A stretch of 64,000 nucleotides of DNA from Prorocentrum cordatum (lineage: Eukaryota > Sar > Dinophyceae > Prorocentrales > Prorocentraceae): contig CAUYUJ010007402.1 in NCBI GenBank assembly GCA_963575745.1, positions 243,051 through 307,050 of the forward strand. Reading direction: 5' to 3'. Shown here one piece after another: positions 11,063 through 20,232 of the stretch. Positions within the stretch are counted from its first letter, which is position 1, and the number at the start of each line of letters is the position of its first letter. The position numbers and the translations under genes were made by a program. The notes under the pieces were generated by a model that was given only the letters and a program-made list of their open reading frames with translations, was not told the DNA's origin and made no database searches.

Positions 11063-12607
11063 GTGGGGGTGACGCATGTGGATGGTGGCACTGGGGCCTT
11101 CGGTGGAGCTCGCTATGGGGCCACGAAACGTGTGAGGGGTGTGCCAAAGTGGGCGGGGGTGACGCATGTGGACGATGGCACTGGGGCCTTCGGTGGAGCT
11201 CCCACGAAACGTATGAGGGGTGTGCCGAATTGGGTGTAGGTGACGCATGCGGGCGGTGGCACTGGGGCCTTCGGTGGAGCTCCCTGTGGGGCCACGAAAC
11301 GTATGAGGGGTGTGCCGAATTGTGTGTGCGTGACGCATGCGGGCGCTGGCACTGGGGCCTTCGCTGGAGCTCCCTGTGGGGCCACGAAGCGTATGATGGG
11401 TGTGCCGAATTGGGTGTGGGTGACGCATGCGGGCGGTGGCACAGGGGCCTTCGGTGGAGCTCCCTATGGGGCCACGAAGCGTGTGAGGGGTGTGCCGAAT
11501 TGGGTGCAGGTGACGCATGCGGGCGGTGGCACTGGGGCCTTCGGTGGAGCTCCCTGTGGGGCCACGACACGTGTGAGGGGTGTGCGAATTGGGTGTAGGT
11601 GACGCATGCGGGCGGTGGCACTGGGGCCTTCGTGGAGCTCCCTATGGGGCCACGAACGTGTGAGGGGTGTGCCGATTTGGGTGTGGGTGACGCATGCGGG
11701 CGGTGGCACTGGGGCCTTCGGTGGAGCTCCCTATGGGGCCACGAAACGTGTGAGGGGTGTGCCGATTTGGGTGTAGGTGACGCATGCGGGCGGTGGCACT
11801 GGGGCCTTCGGTGGAGCTCCCTATGGGGCCACGAAACGTGTGAGGGGTGTGCCGAATTGGGTGTAGGTGACGCATGCGGGCGGTGGCACTGGGGCCTTCG
11901 GTGGAGCTCCCTATGGGGCCACGAAACGTGTGAGGGGTGACGTGAGTGAGCATGCGGTGGCACAGGGGCCTTCGGTGGAGCTCCCTATGGGGCCACGAAA
12001 CGTGTGAGGGGTTGCCGAGTGTGGGTGACGCATGCGGGCCACTATGGGGCCACTGTGAGGGGTGTGCCGATTCGGCTGTGGGGCCTTCGGTGGAGCTCCC
12101 TATGGGGCCACGAAAACGCAAACGAATGGGTGTGAGTGAGGTGGCACAGGGGCCTTCGGTGGAGCTCCCTATGGGCCACGAAACGTGTGAGGGGTGTGCC
12201 GACAGCGCATGCGGGCGGTGGCACAGGGGCCTTCGGTGGAGCTCCCTATGGGGCCACGAAACGTGTGGAGTGTGCCGAATTGGTGTAGGTGACGCATGCG
12301 GGCGGTGGCACTGGGGCCTTCGGTGGAGCTCCCTATGGGGCCACGAAATTGGGTGTAGGTGACGCATGCGGGCGGTGGCACTGGGGCCTTCGGTGGAGCT
12401 CCCTGTGGGGCCACGACACGTGTGAGGGGTGTGCCGATTTGGGTGTAGGTGACGCATGCGGGCGGTGGCACAGGGGCCTTCGGTGGAGCTCCATGTGGGG
12501 CCACGAAACGTGTGAGGGGTGTGCCGAATTGGGTGTAGGTGACGCATGCGGGCGGTGGCACAGGGGCCTTCGGTGGAGCTCCATGTGGGGCCACGAAACG
12601 TGTGAGG
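11063..12607 (+). repeat. 90-bp tandem array (copy A)
   Basis: About 17 units of a 90-bp repeat. Landmarks are GGCCTTCGGTGGAGCTCCCT, ATGGGGCCACGAAACGTG, GAGGGGTGTGCCGAAT and GTGACGCATGCGGGCGGTGG. Several units are shortened (81 bp at about 11187-11268; larger deletions at 11940-12360). Because 90 is a multiple of three, most frames on both strands are open, producing 30-residue repeat peptides. Related arrays are at 29640-30350, 36137-36880 and 37700-38642. Confidence 0.97.
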
Positions 12608-12656
12608 GATGATGACAGCGATGCTGGCGATGATTATGATGACAGCGATGATGATG

Positions 12657-12688
<32 letters not shown>

Positions 12689-12877
12689 GATGATGACGAT
12701 GATGATGATGACGATGACGATGATGGTGATGATGATGGTCGTGAGGCTTATGACGATAATAGTGATGACGGTGATGATGACGACGATGATAGTGATGATG
12801 ACGACGATGGTGATGATGACGACCATGATGGTGCTGATGATGATGACGATGACGATGACGATGATGATGGCGATGAC

Positions 12878-12933
<56 letters not shown>

Positions 12934-12990
12934 GAGGGAGGAGGGAGGAGGGGGGAGGAGGAGGGGGCAGCGGGAGGAAGGAAGGAAGGA
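12608..12990. repeat. (GAT)n then (GAG)n microsatellite
   Basis: GATGATGAC triplets to about 12932, then GGAGGAGG purines and GGAAGGAAGGAA. It separates the 90-bp array from the conserved tail module, as GAG tracts do in copies C and D. Confidence 0.95.
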
Positions 12991-13047
12991 GACGCGGGGC
13001 ATTGTCTCTTCAAAACGAGGACCCAACACCACAGGATGGTTGGGAAT
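12991..13047 (+). repeat. Composite tail module, copy A
   Basis: A conserved sequence of about 57 bp: ACGCGGGGCATTGTCTCTTC, then AAAACGAGGACCCAACACC and ACAGGATGGTTGGGAAT. Near-identical copies occur at 30371-30427, 37011-37067 and, truncated, 38721-38762, each just downstream of a 90-bp array. It is much better conserved than the arrays it follows. Confidence 0.9.
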
Positions 13048-13104
13048 GATGACAACGGTGGCGGGGACGAGGAAAACGACGACGAATGATTACTCATCCT
13101 TTCG

Positions 13105-13320
13105 TCGTCTGCATCCTGCTCTTTTTCCTCCTCCTCCTCCTCCTCCTCCTCCTCCTCCTCCTCCTCCTGCTGCTCCTGCTGCTGCTGCTGCTGCTGCTGC
13201 TTCTCCTCCTCCTCCTCCTGCTCCTGCTCCTCCACCTCCTCCTGCTGCTGCTCCTGTTCCTCCTCCTCCTTCTCCTCCTCCTCCTCCCATTCCTCCTCTT
13301 CCAACCCCCGAGAGGAAAGG
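13105..13320. repeat. (CTC/CTG)n microsatellite
   Basis: Pyrimidine-rich CTCCTCCTC with a CTGCTGCTG segment near 13168-13200. Confidence 0.95.
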
Positions 13321-13624
13321 GACGGAGAGAAAAAGGAGGAGGAGGAACAAGCGTTACAAGAGGTGTTCCTGTGTCTGCGGGCTGCGCCTGGGTGGCGCTT
13401 GGGCCCAGTTCTGAAGAGGCCGAGACCCGATGGCCAATTACGCCACCAGTCGAACCCAAAAGAGGCCCCACGACACCCCAATGCTACATCCCAAGAGACG
13501 TCCGAGAGGCCTACCAAAAGGCGTCCAAGAGGCCTCCCAAGAGACGTCCGAGAAGCTTCCCAACGTTCAAGATGCCTCTGACCTATAACCCAGGCGCGAT
13601 GGCGAAATGGACCGAGGACCGCTT

Positions 13625-13625
<1 letters not shown>
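13321..13625 (+). repeat. CCAAGAGG minisatellite ending in a CCTCTGACC motif
   Basis: After GC-rich spacer, CCAAGAGACGTCCGAGAGGCC-type words run from about 13489 to 13570. The block stops at GATGCCTCTGACCTATAACC followed by CAGGCGCGATGGCGAAATGG (about 13570-13605). The same ending closes the blocks at about 30763-30815 and 45838-45895, so the minisatellite has a defined edge. Confidence 0.7.
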
Positions 13626-13662
<37 letters not shown>

Positions 13663-13690
13663 TTCGGAAAGGGAGAGAGAAAGAGGATAC
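13625..13690. repeat. (GA)n microsatellite
   Basis: GAGAGAGA with scattered interruptions. Confidence 0.95.
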
Positions 13691-13936
13691 AGTACATATG
13701 AAATCTGATGGAGAGAGAATGAAACAGAAAGGCCCACGGAAAGGCAGATGAACGGAGAGAGCCAAAACAGAGACGTGGCATGGCACTGTGGACTTGCTCG
13801 CTCGTGGCTCCGCGGTCGGCGTGAACTGGGCTGGGACCTTGTAGGTCTCGGAGGACAGCGACCGCTTGTCCTTGTCATGCGGACGCCGCGGATTGAGCAC
13901 CAAGTCCTGCCGGAAGGGGTGCCGTCCGAGCGGGCG
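13691..13936. other. Unassigned spacer
   Basis: Between the GA tract and the foldback element. No motif or repeat relationship noticed. Confidence 0.4.
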
Positions 13937-14111
13937 TTGGGCGTTGCTTAATGGGGGGGTCACAAATGGGGGGGTCAGAAACGGTCCCCTTTCGTGCCCC
14001 TTTCGGGCCCCTCCGGACCCCCAGGGGGCTCGTTTAGGTACCGTTTGGGTACCTTTTCGGACCACCCTCGCCACCCCCCCATTTATGACCCCCCCATTAC
14101 GCAACGCCCAA
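13937..14111. mobile_element. Foldback (MITE-like) element, 175 bp
   Basis: Left terminus TTGGGCGTTGCTTAATGGGG (from 13937) through GGGTCACAAATGGGGGGGT is matched by the reverse complement at the right end, which finishes at 14111 (ATTACGCAACGCCCAA). About 38 bp pair with two mismatches. The interior is non-coding and holds CCCCTTTCG and GTACCGTTTGGGTACC repeats. Flanks GCGGGCG and GCCGGGCG are similar, but a target-site duplication cannot be claimed. Confidence 0.75.
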
Positions 14112-15215
14112 GCCGGGCGGAGGGGAGCACGGAGACCGGCAGGCCCCCGCGCCCCCGACAAGAGGACCGGCCCCGCGCGAGCGAGCGAGCGAACACGACG
14201 GCGGCAGACGAGCGCCCGGCCCTCGCCGAGACCAGGCGGGTGAGGCCATGTTGCCTCTGGATTGCGGTAAGTGCTGCGGCAGTGCCGCCGCGAAGCTGGT
14301 CTGGATTGCGCGGGCAGTGCTGAGAGCTGGCGTGGGAGAGAAGAGGAGGGGGTGGGTTGGAGTTGGATATGGAGGCTTGGAAGTGACAGCCAACACCACA
14401 AGGGGTGATTTTGGCTCTGGTCGTACTACTTATTTTGCCCAGGAGACCCAAACGAAATCGGGATGTTTTTCGCTCGGTGGAGGCAACCGCCGATATTGGT
14501 GTTGGCACCGACCCCATAGGCCTCCGAAAGGACCTGGAAGGCCACAAGGGGCGCTAGGCTGCGGACCAATCGACGTGGCCCCGAAAGGCCGCTGGGACGA
14601 GGCCTTCGCGGCCAGTCGTCCCACAGCGCCTTGGCAGTTCCGAAGCAGAGCTTCCTCGATACGTGGTCACCGCCTCGACAATTTCCAGGCAGCGCTTCCT
14701 AAGCTCGCTCGCAGGTCCTAACTAACGCCCCCTGAGCCAACGCCGCGGGCGGGGCCGAGGCGGTTCCGACGCAACGTTTTTTTCGGCTCGCGCGCAGCTC
14801 ATAGGGGGGCGTTTCTTAGGCTCGCGCGCTGGGATCAGTTCAGAAAACCATCCCACAAGGGCGCCCGAGGGGGGCACAGCGCGACCGCTTACTGAAACGT
14901 GTTTCGAGCTGGCAATGGCGTCCAATGTGTGAGCATGTGCGCGTGCAGACGGCCGTGGGTGAGCGCATGCATGTGCACAATAATGCGCGCACGCATGTCC
15001 AAATAACGACATAAGGAACGGGTGTAAGGGAAAAAAACATGAGGGATGATGATGCAGGAGGGGGAGGAGAAAAAGGAAGAGGACACACAACATCGGGAAA
15101 CGCAGGTGGAGTGCGAAGGAATGGGCGAGTGGACGGCCAGACCGAATCCAAATACGTACTTGCCAGGGCACGTCTGTGACAGAAACCCAAATGGTCCAGC
15201 AACTGCTGTCACAAC

Positions 15216-15216
<1 letters not shown>
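14112..15216. other. Unassigned interval
   Basis: No family motif seen on either strand. The longest frames (about 150-200 codons) are compositionally biased. Confidence 0.45.

Positions 15217-15247
<31 letters not shown>
15217..15247. repeat. (TA)n microsatellite
   Basis: About 15 TA dinucleotides, the most AT-rich short stretch in this part of the window. Confidence 0.95.
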
Positions 15248-15250
<3 letters not shown>

Positions 15251-15339
15251 CCACCGTGCCCAGAGGCACGAAGTGGAGTGTCCTCAGGTCCCTCCGGGTC
15301 AATATTAGATGTCAGCCAACGCGAACCCCACAACATGTT

Positions 15340-15905
15340 TCTCGGAATCTATGGTGTACATCGTATGCGGGCAAATACACATAGCGTGTGCAACGCATGT
15401 GGTGCAATCTCTGTTGTGCCATCGATGTTGTGTCAAATACGCGGTGCAATATATGTGGCGCGACTGATTTTTACAAACGAATTCACACATTCCATGCTGT
15501 GGCAAACGCCCCACCCACCCTCCCGCAACTTGGTTTGCAAAACCCACGCGGTGGCGATTGCGATGCATGCTTGGCGTTGGCTGGTGCATCTCTGCAGCCG
15601 CGCCAACCCAAGCACGCGCGCGCGGCGGCCAGCTAGTTTGGCGCCACCGACGCGGTCGCGGTGTCGCTGATCGCTGGGCACAACCCAGCGGGCACTTCAA
15701 TGCGAGTCGGCGACTTGGGCGGGCGCGGTATAATGGCAACGTCGACAAGGGTAGACACGATGATGATAATAGCGATGCTGGTGACGATGTTGACAACGAT
15801 GACGGCGCGGCCAATGCGGGCGCCAGTGCCGATCAGCCCGACGACGACGACGGCGCCCTCGCGCCGGCGATGGAGGTTTTGGAACGAATCCCACCAGCCC
15901 TTTAG
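15340..15905 (+). repeat. Solitary partial copy of the 1.4-kb satellite unit
   Basis: Carries CCCACCCACCCTCCCGCAAC, then TTGGTTTGCAAAACCCACG (about 15510-15545), then GGGCACTTCAATGCGAGTCG and GGCGACTTGGGCGGGCGCGG (about 15690-15730). These landmarks occur in the same order in the arrays at 18.2-24.3 kb and, inverted, at 57.5-64 kb. It stops at GGAACGAATCCCACCAGCC, inside the unit, about 2.3 kb outside the main left array. Confidence 0.8.
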
Positions 15906-16019
15906 GGCGTAGGTGGTCTAGGGAGTTTCCTCTGCCAACCCCCCTTCTTTCCCTTCGGGGAGGGGTTTACCCCTCCCCTTACCCCTCCCCACTGACCTGG
16001 ACGAGGCGTCTCGCGAGGT

Positions 16020-17035
16020 GTCAGGGCGCCCAAGATGGCTCAAGACGGCTCCAAGAGCGAAAAAGCGAGAAAGCACAAAACATTGATTCTACCTAGGTTT
16101 TGGAAGGATTTTGGCCTCTTGGGGGGGCCCAAGAGGCGCTTCGAGGCACTCTAGAGGGGCAACCCTAATTGGAGCTCCCCCCTTCTTTGATAGATCTCCT
16201 CCAAGATGGCCCCAAGAGCGCCCCGAAGGCTCCCAAGAGCGCCCCAAGAGCGCCCCAAGAGGGCCCCGAGAGACCCCAAGAGGCCCCCAAGAAGCCTCTA
16301 AGAGGCTGCCAAGAGACCCCCAAGAGGCCCCAAGAGAGTTCAAGATGGCCCAAGACGGCTCCAAGAGCGAAAAGGCGAGAAAGCAACAAACAATGATTTT
16401 ACCTAGGTTTTGGAAGGATTTTGGCCTCTTGGGGGGCCCAAGAGGCGACTCGAGGCACTCTAGAGGGGCAACGCTAATTGGGGACCCCCTCTTCTTTGAT
16501 CGATCTCCTCCAAGATGGCCCCAAGAGCGCCCCGAAGGCTCCCAAAGCGCCCCAAGAGCGCCCCAAGAAGAGCGCCCCAAGAGGCCCCAAGAGGCGCCCA
16601 AGAGGCCTCCAAAAGGCTCCCAAGAGACCTCCAAGAGGCCCAAGAGGCTCCCAAGACGGCCCAAGACGGCTCCAAGAGCGAAAAGGCGAGAAAACACAAA
16701 ACATTGATTTTACCTAGGTTTTGGAAAGATTTTGGCCTCAAGAAGGGCCCAAGAAGCGATTCGAGGCACTCTAGAGGGGCAGCGCTAATTGAGGACCCCC
16801 CCTTCTTTGATAGATCTCCTCCAAGATGGCCCCAAGAGCGCCTCGAAGGCTCCCAAGAGCGCCCCAAGAGCGCCCCAAGAGAGCCCCAAGAGGCCCCAAG
16901 AGGCCCCCAAGAGGCCTCCAAGAGGCCCCCAAGAGACCCCCAAGAGGCCACAAGAGGCTCCCCGAGATACGCAAGAGGCCCCCGGGACCGCCAAGAGGCT
17001 CCAAAGACGGCCCAAGAGGCCCCCAAGCTCGCCAT
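16020..17035 (+). repeat. CCAAGAGG higher-order repeat, 310-bp units
   Basis: A unit starting CAAGACGGCTCCAAGAGCGA, then ACAAAACATTGATTYTACC and TAGGTTTTGGAAGGATTTTG, and ending in CCAAGAGG words recurs at about 16047, 16357 and 16667 (spacing about 310 bp). TTGATAGATCTCCTCCAAGA closes each non-repetitive part. The block at 39070-40950 shares this architecture at about 270-bp spacing. Confidence 0.85.
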
Positions 17036-17270
17036 TGTCCTCCTCCTCCTCCTCTTTTTCTTCCTCCTCCCTCCTCCCCCTCCCCCTCCTCCTCCTCCTC
17101 CTCCTCCTCCTTTTCCTTTTCCTCCTTCTCGTCCCCCTCGTCCTCGCAGTCCTCCATCTCCTCCTCCTTATCTTCCTCCTCCTCCTCCTCCTGCTCCTCC
17201 TCCTGCTCCTCCTCTTCCTCCTCCTACTCCGACGACGACGGCTCCTCCTACATCCTCCCCCTCTTGGGGC
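17036..17270. repeat. (CTC)n tract, copy 1
   Basis: Pyrimidine tract within a larger duplicated unit; its counterpart is at 17824-18075, offset about 788 bp. The flanking ACATCCTCCCCCTCTTGG is shared. Confidence 0.9.
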
Positions 17271-17823
17271 ATATGGCGGCTCACCCCGCCCTTTGTTCTT
17301 CTGCATGCTCCCCCGCTCGCCCAAAGAGGGGCCCCAAGAGGCTCCAAGAAGCGCCCCAGAGGCTTCCAGGATGATCCCAAGAGACTCCCAAGATGCCCCC
17401 AAGAGGCTCCCAAGAGACCCCCAAGAGGCCCCAAGATGCTCCCAAGATGGCCCAAGACGGCTCCAAGAGCGAAAAGGCGAGAAAGCAAAAAACATTGATT
17501 TTCCTTAGGTTTTGGACGGATTTTGGCCTCTAGGAAGGCCCAAGAGGCGATTCGAGGCACTCTAGAGGGGCAACGCTAATAAGCAACCCCCCCTTCTTGA
17601 TAGATCTCCTCCAAGATGGCCCCAAGAGCGCCCCGAAGGCTCCCAAGAGCGCCCCAAGAGCGCCCCAAGAGGGCCCCAAGAGGCCCCAAGAGGCCCCCAA
17701 GAGGCCTCCAAGAGGCCTCCAAGAGACTCCCAAAAGGACACAAGAAGCTCCCCGAGATACGCAAGAGGCCCCCGGGACCGCCAAGAGGCCCCAAAGACGG
17801 CCCAAGAGGCCCCCAAGCTCGCC
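17271..17823 (+). repeat. CCAAGAGG higher-order repeat, continued
   Basis: A fourth unit start at about 17456 makes a 789-bp super-unit with the one at 16667, because it includes the CTC tract. Sequence from about 16785 to 17290 is closely repeated at about 17573 to 18080. Confidence 0.85.
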
Positions 17824-18075
17824 ATTGTCCTCCTCCTCCTCCTCTTTTTCTCCCTCCTCCCTCCTCCCCCTCCCCCTCCTCCTCCTCCTCCTTCTCCTCC
17901 TCCTCCTCCTCCTTCTCGTCCTCCTCGTCCTCGCCCTCCTCCATCTCCTCCTCCTCATCTTCCTCCTCCTCCTCCTCCTCTTCCTCCTCCCCCTCCTCCT
18001 CCTGCTCCTCCTCCTGCTCCTCGTCTTCCTCCTCCTACTCCGACGACGACGACTCCTCCTACATCCTCCCCCTCT
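17824..18075. repeat. (CTC)n tract, copy 2
   Basis: Paralogue of 17036-17270, followed by the same CCGACGACGACTCCTCC and ACATCCTCCCCCTCTTGG border. Confidence 0.9.
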
Positions 18076-18170
18076 TGGAACGTATGGCGGCTTAACCCGC
18101 TCTTTGTACTTCTGCATGCTCCCCCGCTTCCCTCATCACCTCCACTCCTCTGGGGCTCATTTCTGGACGG

Positions 18171-18203
18171 GCTGGTGGGGATACGCGAAGCGTCTAGAAA
18201 TTC
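18171..18203 (+). repeat. GCTGGTGGGGATACGCGAAG junction motif, copy 1
   Basis: GCTGGTGGGG(A/T)TACGCGAAGCGTCTAGAA(A)TTC also occurs at 43345-43377, joined to a truncated tRNA. Here it joins a CTC-type region to the satellite array. Confidence 0.75.
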
Positions 18204-20067
18204 GACATGCGCGCGCGGCCGGCCGACTCGCGAAAGTGGCCCGCATGGTCTCATTTGACACGGATCGCGCCCCCCCCCCCCCCCCCCAACACGCGCGCAA
18301 GGGCGCGCGAGTGGTTTCGACATGCGGCGCCAGAGGCCCGTTTGGCAGAATTCCATGACAATGTCAAGACCGCAAAAGCGCGGGAGCGCGAGCACAATAT
18401 TTGAACTCCATGACCTACGAATGTTTTAAGAAATCGCAAGAGCGCGAGCGCAATCTTTTTTTTTGAAAGGTGATGTTGCCAAACCGTATGCTGACACTCA
18501 GTTTTGGAATCGCTGCGAGATCGAAGGTTGTTGGCCGATTTCGGCATGCGTGCGCGGCGACGCGCGAGCGCGCAATTCGCCGCGTCTTCTGCAAACAAAT
18601 ATCGCGACGGAGCGCGCGCAAGGGCGCTCGAGCGATTTCGACACGCTCGCGCGCGAAACCGATTTGGTGGTACGCTCTGAAAACATTTGTTTCTATAAGA
18701 GGAAAAAATATGTCTGGATTCCCGGGAGCGCGCTCGCAAGCTTTTTGGGGGAATCCGCGCTGCAAAACCTCATGCGTTTTTATGTAATTTGGACACTCGA
18801 CCCTTGCGGAACCAGCGGTTTTTGAAGGATTCCGGCACGCGCGCGCGACGACGCGCGCGCGCGCCGCCCAATCTATCGCTGCAAGGGGTTCTTGAAAACT
18901 GGTGATGTTTGAAGGACGAGCGCTCGCATAGCACTCGCTGCAGAGGATGAAGGGGGGGGGGCAGACGCCTGCCCCGCTGGGATGGACTGGATTGATATTC
19001 ACCATTGACGGCGGGGCAGAAACATACGGAATTCACACTACGCGGAGCCAATTTGATAATCCGAGATGGCGCAATTGATTTTGACAGACGGAGAGACGCA
19101 GTCCACGCTCCGGCAGACGCTCCACCCACCCATCCGCAATTCGGTTTGCAAAACCCACGCGGTGGCGATTGCGATGCGCGCTTGGCATTGGATGGCTCAC
19201 CTCTGCGGCCGCGCCGCCCCTAGCGCGCGCAGCGGCCAGCCAGCTTGGCGCCGCCAGCGCGGCCGCGGCGTCGCTGATCGCCCGACGCAACCCAGCAGGC
19301 ACTTCAATGCGTTTCGGCGACTTGGGCGGGCGCGGCGTCAGTGCAACGTCGAAAACGGGACAACGGTAGATGCGACGACGATAGCGGCGACGCTGGCGAC
19401 GATGTCGACGCCGACGAAGGCGCGGCGCCGATGCTGATGGCGCCGACGACGACGACGACGGCGCCCTCGCGCCGGCGATGGAGATTTTGGAAAGAATTCG
19501 ACCTGCGCGCTCGGCCGACGCGCGAAAATGGCCCGCATGGTTTTATCCGACGCGGATCGCGCCCCCCCCCCCCCCCCCCTCCCAGCACGCGCGCAAAGGC
19601 GCGCGAGTGATTCCGGCATGCGGCGCCAGAAGCCCGTTTGGCAGAATCCAGAAACAAATTGAAGAACAAATCGTTGTCTCGCGAATCCGCAACAGCGCAA
19701 GCGCAAGATTTTTGGAAAGCTGATGTTGCAAAACCATGTGTTCGCATAAATACCCTGGGCGCTCGGTTGTGAAATCGCTGCGCCTGACTTCGGCGCGCGC
19801 TCGAGACGACTCTCGCGCGCATGTTGTCCCGGATTTTTTGCAGGGGTGATTCTCGCGACGGCGCGTGCGCAAGGGCGTTCGAACGATTTCGACATGCGCG
19901 CGCGTGAAGCCCGCTTGATATCACGCTCTGGAAATGATGCGAAAACTGCGGTTTATTAACGAATTCGCAAGATCGCGCGCGCGCATTTTTTGAAAAGCCG
20001 CGTTGCGGATCCATGTTGCTTTCTGTTCGTTGACACTCTATTTTGAAATCCGCCCGAAATGTGACGG

Positions 20068-20232
20068 GCGAAGAACGGTGTAAAACAAACTCTTTCGCTG
20101 TCGGGGGCGCCTGTCTCAGGCGGCTGGAGAGTTTACACCCTCACGGCGGCGCCGCAGGGGCATGTAAACTTCCCAGCCGCCCAGGGGCAGGTGTCTCCGA
20201 CGGCGGAAAATTTATGTTATACCGTTCTTCGC
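20068..20232. mobile_element. Imperfect foldback element inside the left array
   Basis: Terminal 12-bp perfect inverted repeat GCGAAGAACGGT (20068-20079 against 20221-20232). The rest of the roughly 80-bp arms pair at about three-quarters identity (GGCGGCTGGAGAGTTTAC against GTAAACTTCCCAGCCGCC). It interrupts one satellite unit and is not seen in the others. Non-coding, and similar in size to the elements at 5241 and 13937. Confidence 0.65.

Noticed and set aside
12539-13414. Asp-rich and Leu-rich ORFs
   Set aside because: Translation of (GAT)n and (CTC)n microsatellites.
14234-14290. Possible exon end with GTAAGT donor (CTCTGGATTGCGGTAAGT)
   Set aside because: An isolated donor-like hexamer without a recognisable coding exon or acceptor nearby.
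16020-16050. TGGCTCAAG, the 3' end of the dinoflagellate spliced leader, within GATGGCTCAAGACGG
   Set aside because: Only nine bases match, and the word lies in a CCAAGATGGCC minisatellite where such strings arise by drift. The CCGTAGCCATTT part is absent and no gene follows.
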